A DNA stretch of 64,000 bases, taken from contig NZ_LJYX01000009.1 of the NCBI RefSeq assembly GCF_001440345.1, forward strand, positions 62,001 to 126,000. The letters are read 5' to 3'. Every line of letters begins with the position of its first letter. The first letter of the stretch is position 1. This document shows positions 34,633 through 49,407 of the stretch, in pieces. This DNA comes from Colwellia sp. TT2012 (GTDB lineage Bacteria > Pseudomonadota > Gammaproteobacteria > Enterobacterales > Alteromonadaceae). A program made the position numbers and the translations under genes. The notes beneath the pieces were generated by a model, which worked only from the letters and a program-made list of their open reading frames with translations, made no database searches and was not told the DNA's origin.

Positions 34633-36546
34633 ATGCCTGTAATTACTCTCCCTGATGGTTCAACTCGTTCATTTGATAATAGCGTCTCTGTAATGGACGT
34701 CGCGCTTGATATCGGCCCAGGTCTTGCTAAAGCGACCATTGCTGGCCGTATCAATGGTGAATTAGTTGATGCGTGTGAATTGATAACAGAAGATGCGTCC
34801 TTACAAATTATCACCAGTAAAGATAGCGAAGGTTTAGAAATTATTCGTCACTCTTGTGCACATTTATTAGGGCATGCTATTAAGCAACTATGGCCAGATA
34901 CGAAAATGGCGATTGGTCCTACTATCGACAATGGTTTTTATTATGATGTCGATTTAGAGCACACCATTACTACAGATGATTTGCTTAAACTTGAAAAGCG
35001 TATGACTGAACTTGCCCGTACTAATTATCAAGTGGTGAAAAAAGTGGGGTCGTGGCAAACCGCTCGTGATGCCTTTGCTGAGCGCGGCGAGAGTTACAAA
35101 ATTGAAATTTTAGATGAAAATATCTCTCAAGATGATATGCCTGCTTTGTATCATCATGAAGAATATATAGATATGTGTCGAGGCCCACATGTGCCGAGCA
35201 TGCGTCACTGTCATCACTTTAAATTAATGAAGCTCGCCGGTGCTTATTGGCGTGGCAATAGCGACAATAAAATGTTGCAGCGTGTCTACGGCACAGCATG
35301 GGCAGATAAAAAGCAACTTAAAGCCTATATCGTGCGTTTAGCGGAAGCGGAAAAACGTGATCACCGTAAAATTGGTAAAGCCTTAGACTTATTTCATTGG
35401 CAAGAAGAAGCGCCGGGCATGGTGTTTTGGCATAATGATGGTTGGGTTATTTATACTGAGTTAGAGAAGTTTATGCGTGAGAAATTACGCGAGTACGATT
35501 ATGACGAAGTAAAAGCGCCGATGATGATGGACAGAAGTTTGTGGGAAAAGTCCGGTCATTGGGAAAAATATAAAGATGGTATGTTTACCACTACCTCTGA
35601 AAAGCGTGAATACGCGATTAAACCAATGAATTGTCCAGGTCATGTACAAATCTTTAACCAAGGTTTAAAATCATACCGCGATTTACCTTTACGTATTGCC
35701 GAGTTTGGTTGTTGTCATCGTAATGAGCCTTCAGGCTCGTTACACGGTTTAATGCGCGTACGTGGTTTCACTCAAGATGATGCCCATATTTTCTGTATGG
35801 AATCGCAAGTTCAAGACGAAGTGAAAAAGTGTATCGAGATGGTTTACGATATTTATGGTTCATTTGGTTTTAAAGATATTATTGTTAAATTATCAACACG
35901 TCCAGAAAGTCGTATTGGTAGTGATGAGATTTGGGATAAAGCGGAAGCGGGCTTAGCAAAAGCATTAACCGACAGTAATATTGAATTTGAATACTTACCC
36001 GGTGAAGGTGCTTTTTACGGTCCTAAAATTGAATTTACTTTAATGGACTGTTTAGGACGAGCTTGGCAATGTGGTACTGTGCAACTTGATTTTGCTTTGC
36101 CAGAGCGTTTAGGTGCCACTTATGTTGGTGAAGACAACGAAAGATATACTCCGGTGATGATTCATCGAGCCATTTTAGGTTCATTAGAGCGCTTTATTGG
36201 TATTTTAATTGAAGAGTATTCGGGTAAATTCCCAACATGGTTATCACCCACTCAAGCCATAATTATGAATATTACCGATAAACAAGGTGATTATTGTAAA
36301 GAAATCGTTAAAAAACTGAAAGAAAATGGCTTTAGAGCAAAACAAGACTTGAGAAATGAGAAGATAGGCTTTAAAATCCGCGAACATACTTTGAAGCGTA
36401 TTCCTTATTTGTTGGTTATTGGTGACAAAGAAATGGAATCCGGCGAAATTTCCGTTCGGACTCGAAGTGGTGAAGATTTAGGGAAAATGTCTGTTGATGA
36501 CTTTATCGCTAAGTTATCTGATGAAGTGAAAACGCGTCAGTCATAG
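34633..36546 (+). CDS. thrS: Threonyl-tRNA synthetase
   Basis: A 637-residue class II aminoacyl-tRNA synthetase charging tRNA-Thr. It has the N-terminal TGS domain ([15 protein letters not shown]), the editing domain with [10 protein letters not shown] near residue 75, and the catalytic core with [30 protein letters not shown] and a C-terminal anticodon-binding domain. The ATG at 34633 follows AAGGAAAC and matches the family start; an upstream in-frame codon at 34603 is rejected. First gene of the conserved thrS-infC-rpmI-rplT block. Confidence 0.97.
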   Translation: MPVITLPDGSTRSFDNSVSVMDVALDIGPGLAKATIAGRINGELVDACELITEDASLQIITSKDSEGLEIIRHSCAHLLGHAIKQLWPDTKMAIGPTIDNGFYYDVDLEHTITTDDLLKLEKRMTELARTNYQVVKKVGSWQTARDAFAERGESYKIEILDENISQDDMPALYHHEEYIDMCRGPHVPSMRHCHHFKLMKLAGAYWRGNSDNKMLQRVYGTAWADKKQLKAYIVRLAEAEKRDHRKIGKALDLFHWQEEAPGMVFWHNDGWVIYTELEKFMREKLREYDYDEVKAPMMMDRSLWEKSGHWEKYKDGMFTTTSEKREYAIKPMNCPGHVQIFNQGLKSYRDLPLRIAEFGCCHRNEPSGSLHGLMRVRGFTQDDAHIFCMESQVQDEVKKCIEMVYDIYGSFGFKDIIVKLSTRPESRIGSDEIWDKAEAGLAKALTDSNIEFEYLPGEGAFYGPKIEFTLMDCLGRAWQCGTVQLDFALPERLGATYVGEDNERYTPVMIHRAILGSLERFIGILIEEYSGKFPTWLSPTQAIIMNITDKQGDYCKEIVKKLKENGFRAKQDLRNEKIGFKIREHTLKRIPYLLVIGDKEMESGEISVRTRSGEDLGKMSVDDFIAKLSDEVKTRQS

Positions 36547-36672
36547 TTAAAGCAGCGATAAATTTTAAACGGATAGTAAAAACATAAACTAGTCTGCCTT
36601 TTTTGTAATTAGACATTAAAAGGCAGAGATTTAATAAACAGCTAAATAAGAGTTCTTTGGAGGAACATGGCT

Positions 36673-37224
36673 ATTAAAGGTGGACAACGAGGCGGGCGTA
36701 AAGAGCCAGCTCATCGTTTAAATGAGTTAATTACAGATATCTCAGGCAATGAAGTTCGTTTAATTAAATTTGACGGAGAAGCCGGTGGCATCGTTACATT
36801 AAATGAAGCAATGGACCAAGCATATGATGCTGGTGTAGATCTTGTTGAAATTAGCCCTACTGCTAAGCCACCCGTTTGTCGTGTGATGGATTACGGCAAG
36901 TTTATCTATGAAAAAGCTAAAGAGCAGAAAGAACAACGTAAAAATCAGAAACAAATTCAGGTTAAGGAAATTAAATTCCGTCCTGGTACAGATGAAGGCG
37001 ATTATCAGGTAAAACTACGCAACCTGAAACGCTTTTTAGAAGGCGGCGATAAGGTCAAGGTTACATTACGTTTCCGTGGCCGTGAAATGGCCCACCAACA
37101 ACTCGGTTTAGATTTGTTAACTCGTGTTAAAAACGATTTAGCTGAGCTTACTGTGCTTGAGTTCTTCCCGCGTCGTGCGGAAGGGCGTCAAATGGTGATG
37201 GTCTTAGCCCCTAAAAATAGATAA
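36673..37224 (+). CDS. infC: Translation initiation factor IF-3, probable AUU start
   Basis: IF-3 of 183 residues if it starts at the ATT at 36673, or 185 from the ATG at 36667. GGAGG (36659-36663) is only 3 bases before the ATG but 9 before the ATT. From the ATT the sequence ATTAAAGGTGGA gives MKGGQRGG, which parallels the E. coli AUU-initiated MKGGKRV. The rare AUU codon underlies IF-3 autoregulation in E. coli. Family segments [34 protein letters not shown] and [10 protein letters not shown] are intact. IF-3 binds the 30S subunit and checks start codons. Confidence 0.95.
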   Translation: MKGGQRGGRKEPAHRLNELITDISGNEVRLIKFDGEAGGIVTLNEAMDQAYDAGVDLVEISPTAKPPVCRVMDYGKFIYEKAKEQKEQRKNQKQIQVKEIKFRPGTDEGDYQVKLRNLKRFLEGGDKVKVTLRFRGREMAHQQLGLDLLTRVKNDLAELTVLEFFPRRAEGRQMVMVLAPKNR

Positions 37225-37414
37225 AACTTGGTTTGACAAGTAATAGGAGATTTTCGGATTTTCTATTCACCAACTTTATCTTTACGCTGGTAGTAAAGGC
37301 TTGCAAGTAAAGTGACCGACTTTAGTTAACTAAAGAAAATCACTTTCGCCCTCGCTACTTAATATTTGGCATATACCACTTCTTCTAGAAGGGTATAAAT
37401 GCGGAGTTATTCAC

Positions 37415-37609
37415 ATGCCTAAAATGAAAACCAATAAAGGTGCTGCAAAGCGCTTTAAAAAAACAGCCAATGGCTACAAGTTCAAACAAGCTGGCCTTCG
37501 TCATATCCTGACTAAGCGTCGTACTAAAGTTAAGCGTCATCTTCGTGCTAAAAGCATGATCGCCGCAGCTGACATTAAGTCAGTTAAAAAACTTTTACGT
37601 CACGGTTAA
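37415..37609 (+). CDS. rpmI: 50S ribosomal protein bL35
   Basis: A 64-residue basic protein ([20 protein letters not shown]) that matches L35 in length and sequence. It lies 190 bases after infC and 16 before rplT. The leader contains a G-U-rich hairpin (37240-37266) that might take part in L20-mediated autoregulation as in E. coli; this is inference. Confidence 0.97.
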   Translation: MPKMKTNKGAAKRFKKTANGYKFKQAGLRHILTKRRTKVKRHLRAKSMIAAADIKSVKKLLRHG

Positions 37610-37622
37610 TTAGGAGATATAG

Positions 37623-37985
<363 letters not shown>

Positions 37986-37997
37986 GCAGAAGAATGT

Positions 37998-38055
37998 AAG
38001 CTTAACTAATGTTTAGTTAAGCTTGAAAAAAGGACGCTTTATAGCGTCCTTTTTA
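37998..38055 (+). terminator. Double hairpin and terminator after rplT
   Basis: A first 12-bp hairpin (AAGCTTAACTAA/TTAGTTAAGCTT) is followed by GGACGCT-TTAT-AGCGTCC flanked by A- and T-runs, a canonical Rho-independent terminator. Confidence 0.88.
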
Positions 38056-38201
38056 CTTTTAAGCGATTACGATTTAACTAAAATATACTTATGGTAAAAT
38101 TGCTTGGTTATGGATAAGAGTGATGAATAAAAGTTATTTTAGTTAAGTGGTAGTTTTTTTAAAAAGCTGAAAATATTTGTGAATATATAAGAGAATTAAT
38201 T

Positions 38202-39305
38202 ATGAACCTAGCTGATAAAGTTTTAGCCGTTAATAACGACTTGCCAATCCGTACGGATGCTCCAGTACACAGTGGTAAAGTACGCTCTGTTTATTGGTTA
38301 ACTGAAGCTGATAGCAAGCGCCTTATTAAAGAGAAAGGCTATGATGTCCCGAGTGATACAGCTTTAGCTATTATGGTGATCAGCGATCGAATTTCAGCTT
38401 TTGATTGCATTTGGACGGGTAAAGATGGCATGCGCGGCGTACCCGGTAAAGGTGCGGCCTTGAATGCCATTTCAAATCATTGGTTTAAGCTGTTTAAAGC
38501 GCAAGGACTTGCCGATAGTCATATTTTAGATATACCTCATCCCTTTGTCTGGATTGTACAAAAAGCTAAACCGGTCATGATTGAAGCCATTTGTCGTCAG
38601 TATATTACCGGCTCTATGTGGCGCAGTTATGTTAAAGGCGAACGTGAATTTTGTGGCATTGAGCTTGCTGATGGCTTAGTAAAAGATAGTAAGCTAACCA
38701 AACTGCTACAAACCCCTTCAACCAAGGGCGTATTGCAAGGCATACCCGGTGTGCCAGCGGTTGATGATGTTAATATAACGCGTAAAAATATCGAAGATAA
38801 TTTTGCCGCCTTTAATTTTAAGTCGGTTGATGATATAGCCTTATATGAAAAACTACTTACCGAAGGTTTTGATGTTATTTCCACGGCGTTAGCTAACATA
38901 GACCAAGTCTTTGTCGATACTAAGTTTGAATTTGGTTATGTGAAAGATATTGATGGTAATGATAAATTGATTTATATGGATGAAGTAGGCACACCAGACT
39001 CATCACGTATATGGGATGGTGCACAATACCGCGCGGGTAACGTCGTCGAAAACTCCAAAGAAGGTTTCCGTCAGTGGTTATTGAATCACTTTGCAGATGC
39101 AGATGTTTTACTCAATAAAGATCGTATGAACGAGCGTTTAGCACTTGCTGCGGATAATGAATTACCAGTAGATGTCTTAATGCACGTTTCTAAAACATAT
39201 ATAGATATTGCTGAGAAAATTACCGGTGAAAAAATTATCTTATCTGATAACCCAAAAGCAGAAATAATTACAATATTACGTGAGCAATATCAGTTGATTG
39301 ATTAG
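38202..39305 (+). CDS. purC: SAICAR synthetase (phosphoribosylaminoimidazole-succinocarboxamide synthase)
   Basis: A 367-residue enzyme of purine biosynthesis that joins CAIR and aspartate using ATP. Diagnostic segments are [38 protein letters not shown] and [14 protein letters not shown]. It is the longer PurC form common in marine gammaproteobacteria rather than the E. coli form of about 237 residues. Monocistronic, with a terminator just after the stop. Confidence 0.93.
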   Translation: MNLADKVLAVNNDLPIRTDAPVHSGKVRSVYWLTEADSKRLIKEKGYDVPSDTALAIMVISDRISAFDCIWTGKDGMRGVPGKGAALNAISNHWFKLFKAQGLADSHILDIPHPFVWIVQKAKPVMIEAICRQYITGSMWRSYVKGEREFCGIELADGLVKDSKLTKLLQTPSTKGVLQGIPGVPAVDDVNITRKNIEDNFAAFNFKSVDDIALYEKLLTEGFDVISTALANIDQVFVDTKFEFGYVKDIDGNDKLIYMDEVGTPDSSRIWDGAQYRAGNVVENSKEGFRQWLLNHFADADVLLNKDRMNERLALAADNELPVDVLMHVSKTYIDIAEKITGEKIILSDNPKAEIITILREQYQLID

Positions 39306-39338
39306 TTTTTCATTTAAAAAATACTTACTCAAGAAAAT

Positions 39339-39366
39339 AAAACCCAGCTTGTCGCTGGGTTTTTGT
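39339..39366. terminator. Bidirectional terminator between purC and the solute-binding gene
   Basis: AAACCCAGC-TTGTC-GCTGGGTTT with flanking A- and T-runs, placed between two convergent genes. Confidence 0.88.
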
Positions 39367-40223
39367 TATTTATCACTGGGCCAAGATAAACTAAACTTGG
39401 CCAATTCTGTTTGTTTATTATTAGGGTTCTCTAATTTGATTACTCTTGAATTTTTAAATTTACTTAAAGGAAAAGCATATTGGGTTAATTGATGTTTTTG
39501 CATATAATTATCATACGCGCCGGAATCATAAAGGCGTTGTAAGCCTAAAGTTAACCTGTTGGCTAACTGTTTATTATTATTTTTGACAAAAAAATGCATG
39601 GTAAGTGGGTATTGAATAATTAAGTCTTGATAAAAGATAAGGTTTGGAAAACTGCTATGAACTAGGTCAAGTTCAGCTTGGCCTTCAAAAATACTTAAGG
39701 GTAAATAATCACAACGCTTTAACTCGACCATATGTAACATAGCATCGAAGTAGCCAACACGTGCTACAGCAAGACCAGCATGCTCTAATATATCTGCATC
39801 TGGCCAGTGTAGACCCTGGCAAGCAATTAACTTAGTTAAATCTTCGACGGAATGATAAGCTGAAAACTTATTTTTGTCTTGTTGACGTATTATCATACCG
39901 CGCCAACCTAAACCGCCACGGAATAAAGGAAAAGCTACCTTATGAAGGTTAGACTGACGAATATCTGAATTACCAGCCCAGACAACATCGTAAAAAGCAC
40001 CTAATGCTAATAACTTTAACATTCGCTCTTGGCCAGGGTAGGGTACTGTTTGCAAAACCGCGTAACCATACTCATCTGCCGTTTCAATTAAGGCAAGGCG
40101 GAGTAAGCCGGTAAAATAATCGTGACTGGCATCATCAGGTTTTTGTTTTCCCGTTGTTGTTACTGTTGTTATAGCAAAACAATGGGCTGAAACAAGTAAC
40201 AACAAAATGAGCAAAGCTTTCAT
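39366..40223 (-). CDS. Periplasmic solute-binding-like protein
   Basis: A 285-residue exported protein: signal peptide MKALLILLLLVSAHCFA, then a type II periplasmic-binding fold as in family 3 amino-acid-binding proteins (segments LIETADEYGYAVLQTV, DVVWAGNSD, AFPLFRGGLGWRGMII). No ABC permease or ATPase gene is nearby, so it may be an orphan sensor-like or transport-independent protein. Ligand unknown. Confidence 0.72.
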   Translation of the reverse strand: MKALLILLLLVSAHCFAITTVTTTGKQKPDDASHDYFTGLLRLALIETADEYGYAVLQTVPYPGQERMLKLLALGAFYDVVWAGNSDIRQSNLHKVAFPLFRGGLGWRGMIIRQQDKNKFSAYHSVEDLTKLIACQGLHWPDADILEHAGLAVARVGYFDAMLHMVELKRCDYLPLSIFEGQAELDLVHSSFPNLIFYQDLIIQYPLTMHFFVKNNNKQLANRLTLGLQRLYDSGAYDNYMQKHQLTQYAFPLSKFKNSRVIKLENPNNKQTELAKFSLSWPSDK

Positions 40224-40265
40224 TGCTATCCCCTATGAATGGCTTGTAGCAATTATAGTGTAGCC

Positions 40266-40301
40266 TTGATTACTTTGTTGATTACTTTGTTGATTACTTG
40301 G
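40266..40301. repeat. Three 12-bp tandem repeats
   Basis: TTGATTACTTTG occurs twice in exact tandem and a third time with one change (TTGATTACTTGG), between the solute-binding gene and the leucine dehydrogenase gene. Probably a slippage-prone microsatellite. Confidence 0.85.
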
Positions 40302-40323
40302 ATGTAGCTTGAAAAACTAACAG

Positions 40324-41358
40324 CTATTTACCACCATTTTTAATTATTTTTCGGGCCATTTCATCAGCAATAATACCGGTAGGTCTATTTTGTGCATCCG
40401 CCTTAGCATAAATATCTAATAGGGTATGATAGATTTCTTTAACTTTTAGAGTCGATTTTTTAGCATCGTAATCCTCTTCAAAGGAGACATTGATGATACC
40501 ACCGGCATTAATAACATAATCAGGTGCGTATAATATGCCATGGTCTACTAAAGCTTGGTCATGGCGCGGCTCGGCTAATTGATTATTTGCACAACCAGCA
40601 ACAATTACGGCTTTTAAACGGCTGATGGTTTCATCATTAATGGTAGCTCCTAATGCACAAGGGGCGTATATATCGACATCTTGATCATAAATTTCATCTA
40701 AACCAACCACCTTGGCATTAAACTGAGTTGCGGCAATATCTAAAGCCGCTTGATTGATATCCGTGATGACAAGTTTTGCCCCAGCATTATGGAGGTGTTC
40801 GCATAAAAGATAGCCAACGCTGCCTAGGCCTTGTACGGCAACTTTGAGGCCAGTTAAATCATCACGATTAAGTTTATGTTTGACCGACGCTTTGATGCCG
40901 AGGAAAGTTCCGTGGGCGGTAAAGGGAGCCGGGTTACCACTTTTCCCTTCAGTGCCGGTGACAAAAGGGGTGACGGTATTAGCAATAGCAATATCACTTG
41001 TGGTGATATTGACATCTTCTGCACTTAAGTAACGGCCATTTAGGTTATTTAATGCTGCACCAAAGGCTTTAAATAGCGCTTCTGATTTAAGTGTTTTTGC
41101 ATCACCAATAATGACCGACTTACCACCGCCCATACTTAAGCCCGCTAAAGCATTTTTATAAGTCATGCCTTTAGATAGTCTTAAAACATCAATGAGAGCC
41201 TCTTCATCACTAGCATAATCCCACATTCTACAGCCGCCGACGGCAGCACCAAGTTTAGTGCTATGGATGGCAATAATTGCCTTTAGTCCACTTGCTTTAT
41301 CGCTGCAATAAACAACTTGTTCGTGATCGTCAAAATCAGGTAAATCAAATAAAGCCAT
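40324..41358 (-). CDS. ldh: Leucine dehydrogenase (Glu/Leu/Phe/Val dehydrogenase family)
   Basis: A 344-residue amino-acid dehydrogenase that deaminates branched-chain amino acids with NAD. The substrate-binding region GAAVGGCRMWDY and the catalytic-lysine segments KGMTYKNALAGLSMGGGKSVI are present, followed by a Rossmann motif VAVQGLGSVGYLLCEHL. The ATG at 41358 has GGAG eight bases upstream and gives the family N-terminus MALFDLPDFDDHEQV; the open frame continues 23 codons further upstream without a better start. Confidence 0.9.
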   Translation of the reverse strand: MALFDLPDFDDHEQVVYCSDKASGLKAIIAIHSTKLGAAVGGCRMWDYASDEEALIDVLRLSKGMTYKNALAGLSMGGGKSVIIGDAKTLKSEALFKAFGAALNNLNGRYLSAEDVNITTSDIAIANTVTPFVTGTEGKSGNPAPFTAHGTFLGIKASVKHKLNRDDLTGLKVAVQGLGSVGYLLCEHLHNAGAKLVITDINQAALDIAATQFNAKVVGLDEIYDQDVDIYAPCALGATINDETISRLKAVIVAGCANNQLAEPRHDQALVDHGILYAPDYVINAGGIINVSFEEDYDAKKSTLKVKEIYHTLLDIYAKADAQNRPTGIIADEMARKIIKNGGK

Positions 41359-41589
41359 CTTTTTATCTCCATTTTTTCTTGCTAGAAAAGGCAATTTAAA
41401 TGTGTTGTAATGTTTTAACCGAACCATAGCACCTAGAAAATAGCCAAGCTAGTCACGAGTAACATTAAGTATTTAATATTAGGATGCTAGCTGTAAGCGA
41501 AAAGCTACAACTGCACATTATTGGTGACCTACTTGCCCCCGGCTATAAATCAATAATCCAAGATGAATTTGAATAAGTAGAGGGATAAA

Positions 41590-41997
41590 ATGAACGAAGC
41601 AGTAAAGATGACAGAAGAGCAACAGCAGCAATGGATAAGAGAGCAATATCAAACAGCCACTAAGTATCTAGCGGAGAAAGGTATTGTCACCAATAGCGTT
41701 AAAACGGAAGATAGCCGTTACTTAGTGCCTTTGTTAGCACTGTGGAAATTAACCTCCCTTGAAGGGAAAAGCTATTGGGTCTTATGTGGTGATTTACCAA
41801 GTGATCACAGCAGTGCTGAGATTGCCACTAATGCACGTGATGCCTTGAGACATTTCTCGCTAAAATGGCAAATGCAGGCAGAAAATCTTTTACAAGCAAA
41901 AAGTGAAGAGCAGCATGACTTTGCTCAGTTATTAATTGGCCGCGCCGATGGCTTGTATAAATTGTATGAAGATGAGTCTCTGTGGCAAGCTAAATAG
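41590..41997 (+). CDS. DUF4826-like protein
   Basis: A 135-residue soluble protein. The core YLVPLLALWKL, WVLCGDLPSDHSSAEIATNARDALRHFSLKW matches what I recall of the DUF4826 family, which is common in Alteromonadales and has no assigned function. GAGGG lies before the ATG. Confidence 0.75.
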   Translation: MNEAVKMTEEQQQQWIREQYQTATKYLAEKGIVTNSVKTEDSRYLVPLLALWKLTSLEGKSYWVLCGDLPSDHSSAEIATNARDALRHFSLKWQMQAENLLQAKSEEQHDFAQLLIGRADGLYKLYEDESLWQAK

Positions 41998-42019
41998 TTA
42001 TAACATCAAAGAAAAAACA

Positions 42020-42199
42020 TTAATGATTTAGGTAGCACTTGCCTTTTTCTGCCGGGACGGCGGCCTTAGTGATCGCGCATGCCATCCGTTGTTTTGGCAT
42101 GCCAGCCACCATATAAACTGAGCCAATCGGGTAAAAATCATGTTGAGTAAAGTAATATACTTTCTCTAATAGATTGGAAATAAATACTTCCTTGAGCAT
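42020..42199 (-). CDS. Possible 59-codon ORF or gene remnant
   Basis: An ATG-to-TAA frame (MLKEVFISNLLEKVYYFTQH..., ending AEKGKCYLNH) in the gap between the DUF4826-like gene and purB. The composition is protein-like, with Met-Cys-rich GMPKQRMACAIT, but there is no ribosome-binding site and it begins just after the purB terminator. It may be the tail of a lost gene. Confidence 0.3.
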   Translation of the reverse strand: MLKEVFISNLLEKVYYFTQHDFYPIGSVYMVAGMPKQRMACAITKAAVPAEKGKCYLNH

Positions 42200-42212
42200 G
42201 GGGCTAGAAGCA

Positions 42213-42239
42213 AAAAAGAAGGCATAGCGCCTTCTTTTT
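42213..42239 (-). terminator. Terminator of the purB transcript
   Basis: AAAAAGAAGGC-ATAGC-GCCTTCTTTTT, a strong symmetrical Rho-independent terminator 22 bases past the purB stop. Confidence 0.9.
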
Positions 42240-42261
42240 AATGTCAGTGCTTAAAAATAAC

Positions 42262-43641
<1,380 letters not shown>

Positions 43642-43720
43642 CTAGGTTATATGTAGGTTATATTAATATGCTCTGTAACTAAGCTGTTAAGTTACAGAGC
43701 TAAATAGAGGGTGATTTTTA

Positions 43721-44353
43721 TCAAATTCTGTTGAGTAAGCCTTTAGCGGTATCAACTATTTTTTTACGACTAAATAATATATGACGTCTTTTACCGCCCG
43801 TTTGTCGCCATAAGACTGCCGCACGTATACCGGCTAACAATAACGCTCGAATTTTATATTGATTTGCGCTTTGCTTTAAAATACTGGGCTCGCCAGTGAC
43901 CTGAATTTTATGACCTAAGGGACTAATAATATCACTATAAATACTGGCAAAACTAGCAATTAAGGTCTCGCTTGTTATTGCATAATGGGCAAGCTGTCGC
44001 TCAGTTGCATTGATACGTTCACCCAAGGCATTGAGCTGTTTAGGTTGTTTAGCAAGGCGTCTTTCTAAGTTTATTAAGCTAATGATATAGCGAGTAAACT
44101 CAGGATCTTTTTGTTTGCTAGCACTGGTTGTCTCTTTATCACTGCCTAGATGCTGAATTAACAACTCTAGACCCTTTTTAATATTACTGAGTTTGCCACC
44201 GTAAACCGCTAAGGTATTATCGGGGGAGGTTTCTATAATACTTTGCAGTAACACACGGAATTCTTCATCCGTGATATGACCAGAGCGTGAGACTTGTTGT
44301 ACTTGATAAGCAACTTGGCAAATAGCGGCAAAAGTAATGGTTTGATCTTTCAT
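43721..44353 (-). CDS. hflD: HflD, high-frequency lysogenization protein homologue
   Basis: A 210-residue helical protein between mnmA and purB, the conserved location of hflD. It has the family features QVAYQVQQVSRSG and a C-terminal LLAGIRAAVLWRQTGGKRRHILFSRKKI. In E. coli HflD is membrane-associated and affects lambda CII stability; its native role is unclear. Confidence 0.9.
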   Translation of the reverse strand: MKDQTITFAAICQVAYQVQQVSRSGHITDEEFRVLLQSIIETSPDNTLAVYGGKLSNIKKGLELLIQHLGSDKETTSASKQKDPEFTRYIISLINLERRLAKQPKQLNALGERINATERQLAHYAITSETLIASFASIYSDIISPLGHKIQVTGEPSILKQSANQYKIRALLLAGIRAAVLWRQTGGKRRHILFSRKKIVDTAKGLLNRI

Positions 44354-44398
44354 TTTATCTCTAGTTTTTGGCTTATATTGGCTTAAACGATGTTAATT

Positions 44399-45541
44399 TT
44401 AACGAATGAGGGTATCAATAATACCACCACCTAAACAGACATCACCTTGATAAAATACCACCGATTGCCCAGGGGTAACTGAGCTTTGTTTTTCATTAAA
44501 ATCAATTTGGTATTCTTGCTTTTCTACACTAACATTTACGTCACTCGTTAAAGGGGTTACCGTACAAGAGACATCTTCTTGGCGATAACGCGTTTTAACG
44601 GTACATTGGATACTGTTACTGAGTGCTTTTCTATCAACCCAGTGTAATTGATTTGCTATGACACCTTTAGAAAATAGGCGAGGGTGGTTGTGACCTTGAC
44701 CAACAATTAAAACATTACGTAATAAATCTTTTTCAACCACGTACCAAGGTGCTTCACCTGCATCAGCTAAACCGCCGATACGTAAGCCTTTTCGTTGACC
44801 TAGGGTATGATACATAAGGCCGTCGTGATGGCCGATAGCAACGCCTTCGGCTGATTCAATAATGCCTGGTTTTGCCGGTAGATATTGACCAAGAAAATCT
44901 TTGAATTTACGCTCACCGATAAAACAAATACCCGTGCTATCTTTTTTATTATGGGTAACTAAGCCAGCCTTTTCGGCGATAGCGCGTACTTTCGGTTTTT
45001 CAATATGGCCGACCGGAAACAAGGTTTTAGATAATTGCTTTTCGTCTAAAGTGTAAAGAAAGTAACTTTGATCTTTATTACTATCGAGGCCTCGTATCAT
45101 CTTCCAGCCATTATCACGAAACTCACGTTGCACGTAATGGCCAGTGGCAATATAGTCGGCGCCTAAATCTTCACAAGCAAACTCTAAAAAAGCTTTAAAT
45201 TTTATTTCTTTATTACACATGATATCGGGATTAGGGGTACGTCCGGCTTTATATTCAGCAAGAAAATACTCAAATACATTATCCCAATATTCGGTAGCAA
45301 AATTGATGGTGTGTAATTTAATATCTAGTTTGTCACAAATAGCTTGGGCATCTTCTAAGTCTTGAGCAGCAGCACAATACTCATCAGTATCATCTTCTTC
45401 CCAGTTTTTCATAAACAAACCTTCTACTTGATAACCTTGCTCCTTAAGCAAGTAAGCAGAGACCGATGAGTCGACACCACCAGACATACCGACAATGACT
45501 TTTGTTTGCTCTGGGGCTTTATTATTTGTAGCTGTTAACAT
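44399..45541 (-). CDS. mnmA: tRNA-specific 2-thiouridylase MnmA
   Basis: A 380-residue enzyme that inserts sulfur at C2 of U34 in tRNA-Lys, -Glu and -Gln. PP-loop [15 protein letters not shown] near residue 18; catalytic cysteines in [13 protein letters not shown] and in [20 protein letters not shown] near the C-terminal domain. A tRNA sulfuration enzyme, unrelated to the DNA phosphorothioation genes in the island. Confidence 0.96.
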   Translation of the reverse strand: MLTATNNKAPEQTKVIVGMSGGVDSSVSAYLLKEQGYQVEGLFMKNWEEDDTDEYCAAAQDLEDAQAICDKLDIKLHTINFATEYWDNVFEYFLAEYKAGRTPNPDIMCNKEIKFKAFLEFACEDLGADYIATGHYVQREFRDNGWKMIRGLDSNKDQSYFLYTLDEKQLSKTLFPVGHIEKPKVRAIAEKAGLVTHNKKDSTGICFIGERKFKDFLGQYLPAKPGIIESAEGVAIGHHDGLMYHTLGQRKGLRIGGLADAGEAPWYVVEKDLLRNVLIVGQGHNHPRLFSKGVIANQLHWVDRKALSNSIQCTVKTRYRQEDVSCTVTPLTSDVNVSVEKQEYQIDFNEKQSSVTPGQSVVFYQGDVCLGGGIIDTLIR

Positions 45542-45656
45542 GTTTGTTTGACCAATAGACTTTAAAAATTAAGCGTACTAACTATCTATAACTAAAAATA
45601 AGTGTACTAAAATAAGAGGCGCAAAATTATAACACGCACAACTAACAGGATATAGA

Positions 45657-46163
45657 TTAAAGATTAGATTTTAGTTGTGATAAGGGGATTTTATTACCCG
45701 CTAAGTAATCTTCAATGCACTCTAATACCATGGAACTACGCAATTGCAGACCTTTTGCTTTTATTTGCTCAAGGGTAAGCCAATGAGTGGCTATTATTTC
45801 GCTATCTTGTGGCTGGCCGGTTAAATATTGATCCAATTCGATGACAAAACAAAAACGTAAAAAATACAGTTGCAGATCTGGTCGATGAAAATAATAAATG
45901 CCGCACAGATAATCAGGCGTTAATGTTAAGCCCGTTTCTTCAAGTATTTCTCTTTTTATGGCGGTTGTAAGGCTCTCATTCGCCTCTAAGTGCCCAGCAG
46001 GCTGATTAAAAACGACTTGGTTATTTTCATACTCTTCAACAAATAAGAATTTACCTTGGTGATGAATAACCGCGGCAACTGTGGTATTGGGCTTAAATTG
46101 GCTTGAGCCGTGCTCATTGCTCGTTGATATATCGGCGTTACTCTTCAACTTTAAAATCCCCAT
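45657..46163 (-). CDS. nudJ: NUDIX hydrolase, NudJ-like
   Basis: A 168-residue NUDIX protein with a complete box, [20 protein letters not shown] then TGL, preceded by [19 protein letters not shown]. It fits NudJ (phosphatase active on thiamine and nucleoside pyrophosphates), normally found beside mnmA. Its start overlaps the 3' end of rluE by 26 bases; a shorter start is possible because the first 20 residues are not conserved-looking. Confidence 0.85.
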   Translation of the reverse strand: MGILKLKSNADISTSNEHGSSQFKPNTTVAAVIHHQGKFLFVEEYENNQVVFNQPAGHLEANESLTTAIKREILEETGLTLTPDYLCGIYYFHRPDLQLYFLRFCFVIELDQYLTGQPQDSEIIATHWLTLEQIKAKGLQLRSSMVLECIEDYLAGNKIPLSQLKSNL

Positions 46164-46743
46164 TGGCTATATTATCTAAGGTCCAATTGCCAATGCGATA
46201 TCTAATGAGTCGCAAGGTAGGAAAACCAATGTTTGCCGTCATGCGTCTAACTTGCCTATTACGACCTTCAGTTATGGTGATTTCCAGCCAGGTGGTGGCA
46301 ATATTGGCACGTTCCCTTATCGGGGGAATACGTGGCCAAATTTTAGGTGCCAGCATAATGGCCACTTTAGCTGGTTTAGTCATACCATCTTTTAATTCAA
46401 CGCCTTGTCGTAGTTTTACTAAATCTTGCTCTGTTGGCGCACCTTCAACTTGCACCCAATAAGTTTTCTCTGTTTTTTTAACCGGATTGGCTATTTGATG
46501 CTGTAACTTACCATCATTGGTTAATAACAATAAACCCTCACTGTCTCTATCAAGTCGTCCTGCTGCATATACATTAGGTATAGTGATAAAATCTTTTAAG
46601 GTTTTGCGATTATGCTCATCGGTAAATTGGCATAACACATCAAAGGGTTTATTGAAAAGCACAATTATTCGCTTTTCGCTAAGTGGTCGTACCTTCTGTT
46701 GGTTTTTAGCGCTATGTCTTGTATAGCCTTTGCTCTGCTTCAT
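46138..46743 (-). CDS. rluE: 23S rRNA pseudouridine(2457) synthase RluE
   Basis: A 201-residue RsuA/RluE-type pseudouridine synthase. It contains [17 protein letters not shown] opening ([15 protein letters not shown]), the catalytic [19 protein letters not shown] with the active-site aspartate, and the C-terminal [21 protein letters not shown]. The short N-terminus without an S4 domain fits RluE rather than RluB or RluF. Transcribed with nudJ. Confidence 0.9.
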   Translation of the reverse strand: MKQSKGYTRHSAKNQQKVRPLSEKRIIVLFNKPFDVLCQFTDEHNRKTLKDFITIPNVYAAGRLDRDSEGLLLLTNDGKLQHQIANPVKKTEKTYWVQVEGAPTEQDLVKLRQGVELKDGMTKPAKVAIMLAPKIWPRIPPIRERANIATTWLEITITEGRNRQVRRMTANIGFPTLRLIRYRIGNWTLDNIANGDFKVEE

Positions 46744-46901
46744 TTTTAGACTAAATATCCTTAAAAATATGTGATGGCTTTCTGCTTGGCTATATTAATA
46801 CGCTTTGAATTACTATACTATGCGCGCGAAAAATAAATTTTAGCTTGAGTGAATTTTAATTAATTTTTAGTGAATTTTTATACGAACACTCGAGCGTTTA
46901 G

Positions 46902-49154
<2,253 letters not shown>

Positions 49155-49215
49155 AATAGTTAGCAAAATTTAGGGTAAACAAAGAGTTAAGCTGCTTACC
49201 AAGCGTACCGAAATA

Positions 49216-49248
49216 AAAAGCTAAGTAGTAATACTTAGCTTTTTTTTG
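49216..49248 (+). terminator. Terminator after the monomeric icd gene
   Basis: AAAAGCTAAGTA-GTAA-TACTTAGCTTTT followed by a long T-run; separates the two icd transcription units. Confidence 0.9.
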
Positions 49249-49407
49249 TTTTTTTTTACCGATATTCCTTATTAGACTTTGGTCTAAAGGCTATTTATTC
49301 ATTTTAGTGATAACGGATATAATCCAAAAGTGATTAGTGACTTGAACTTTTTTGATTTAGTTTAGTAGTGCAACATTTTCATTCTTGCTTAATGTGGAGC
49401 TAACTTT

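Noticed and set aside
40266..40301. CRISPR-like array
   Set aside because: Repeat units are 12 bp in direct tandem with no spacers; no CRISPR array or cas gene was seen anywhere in the window.
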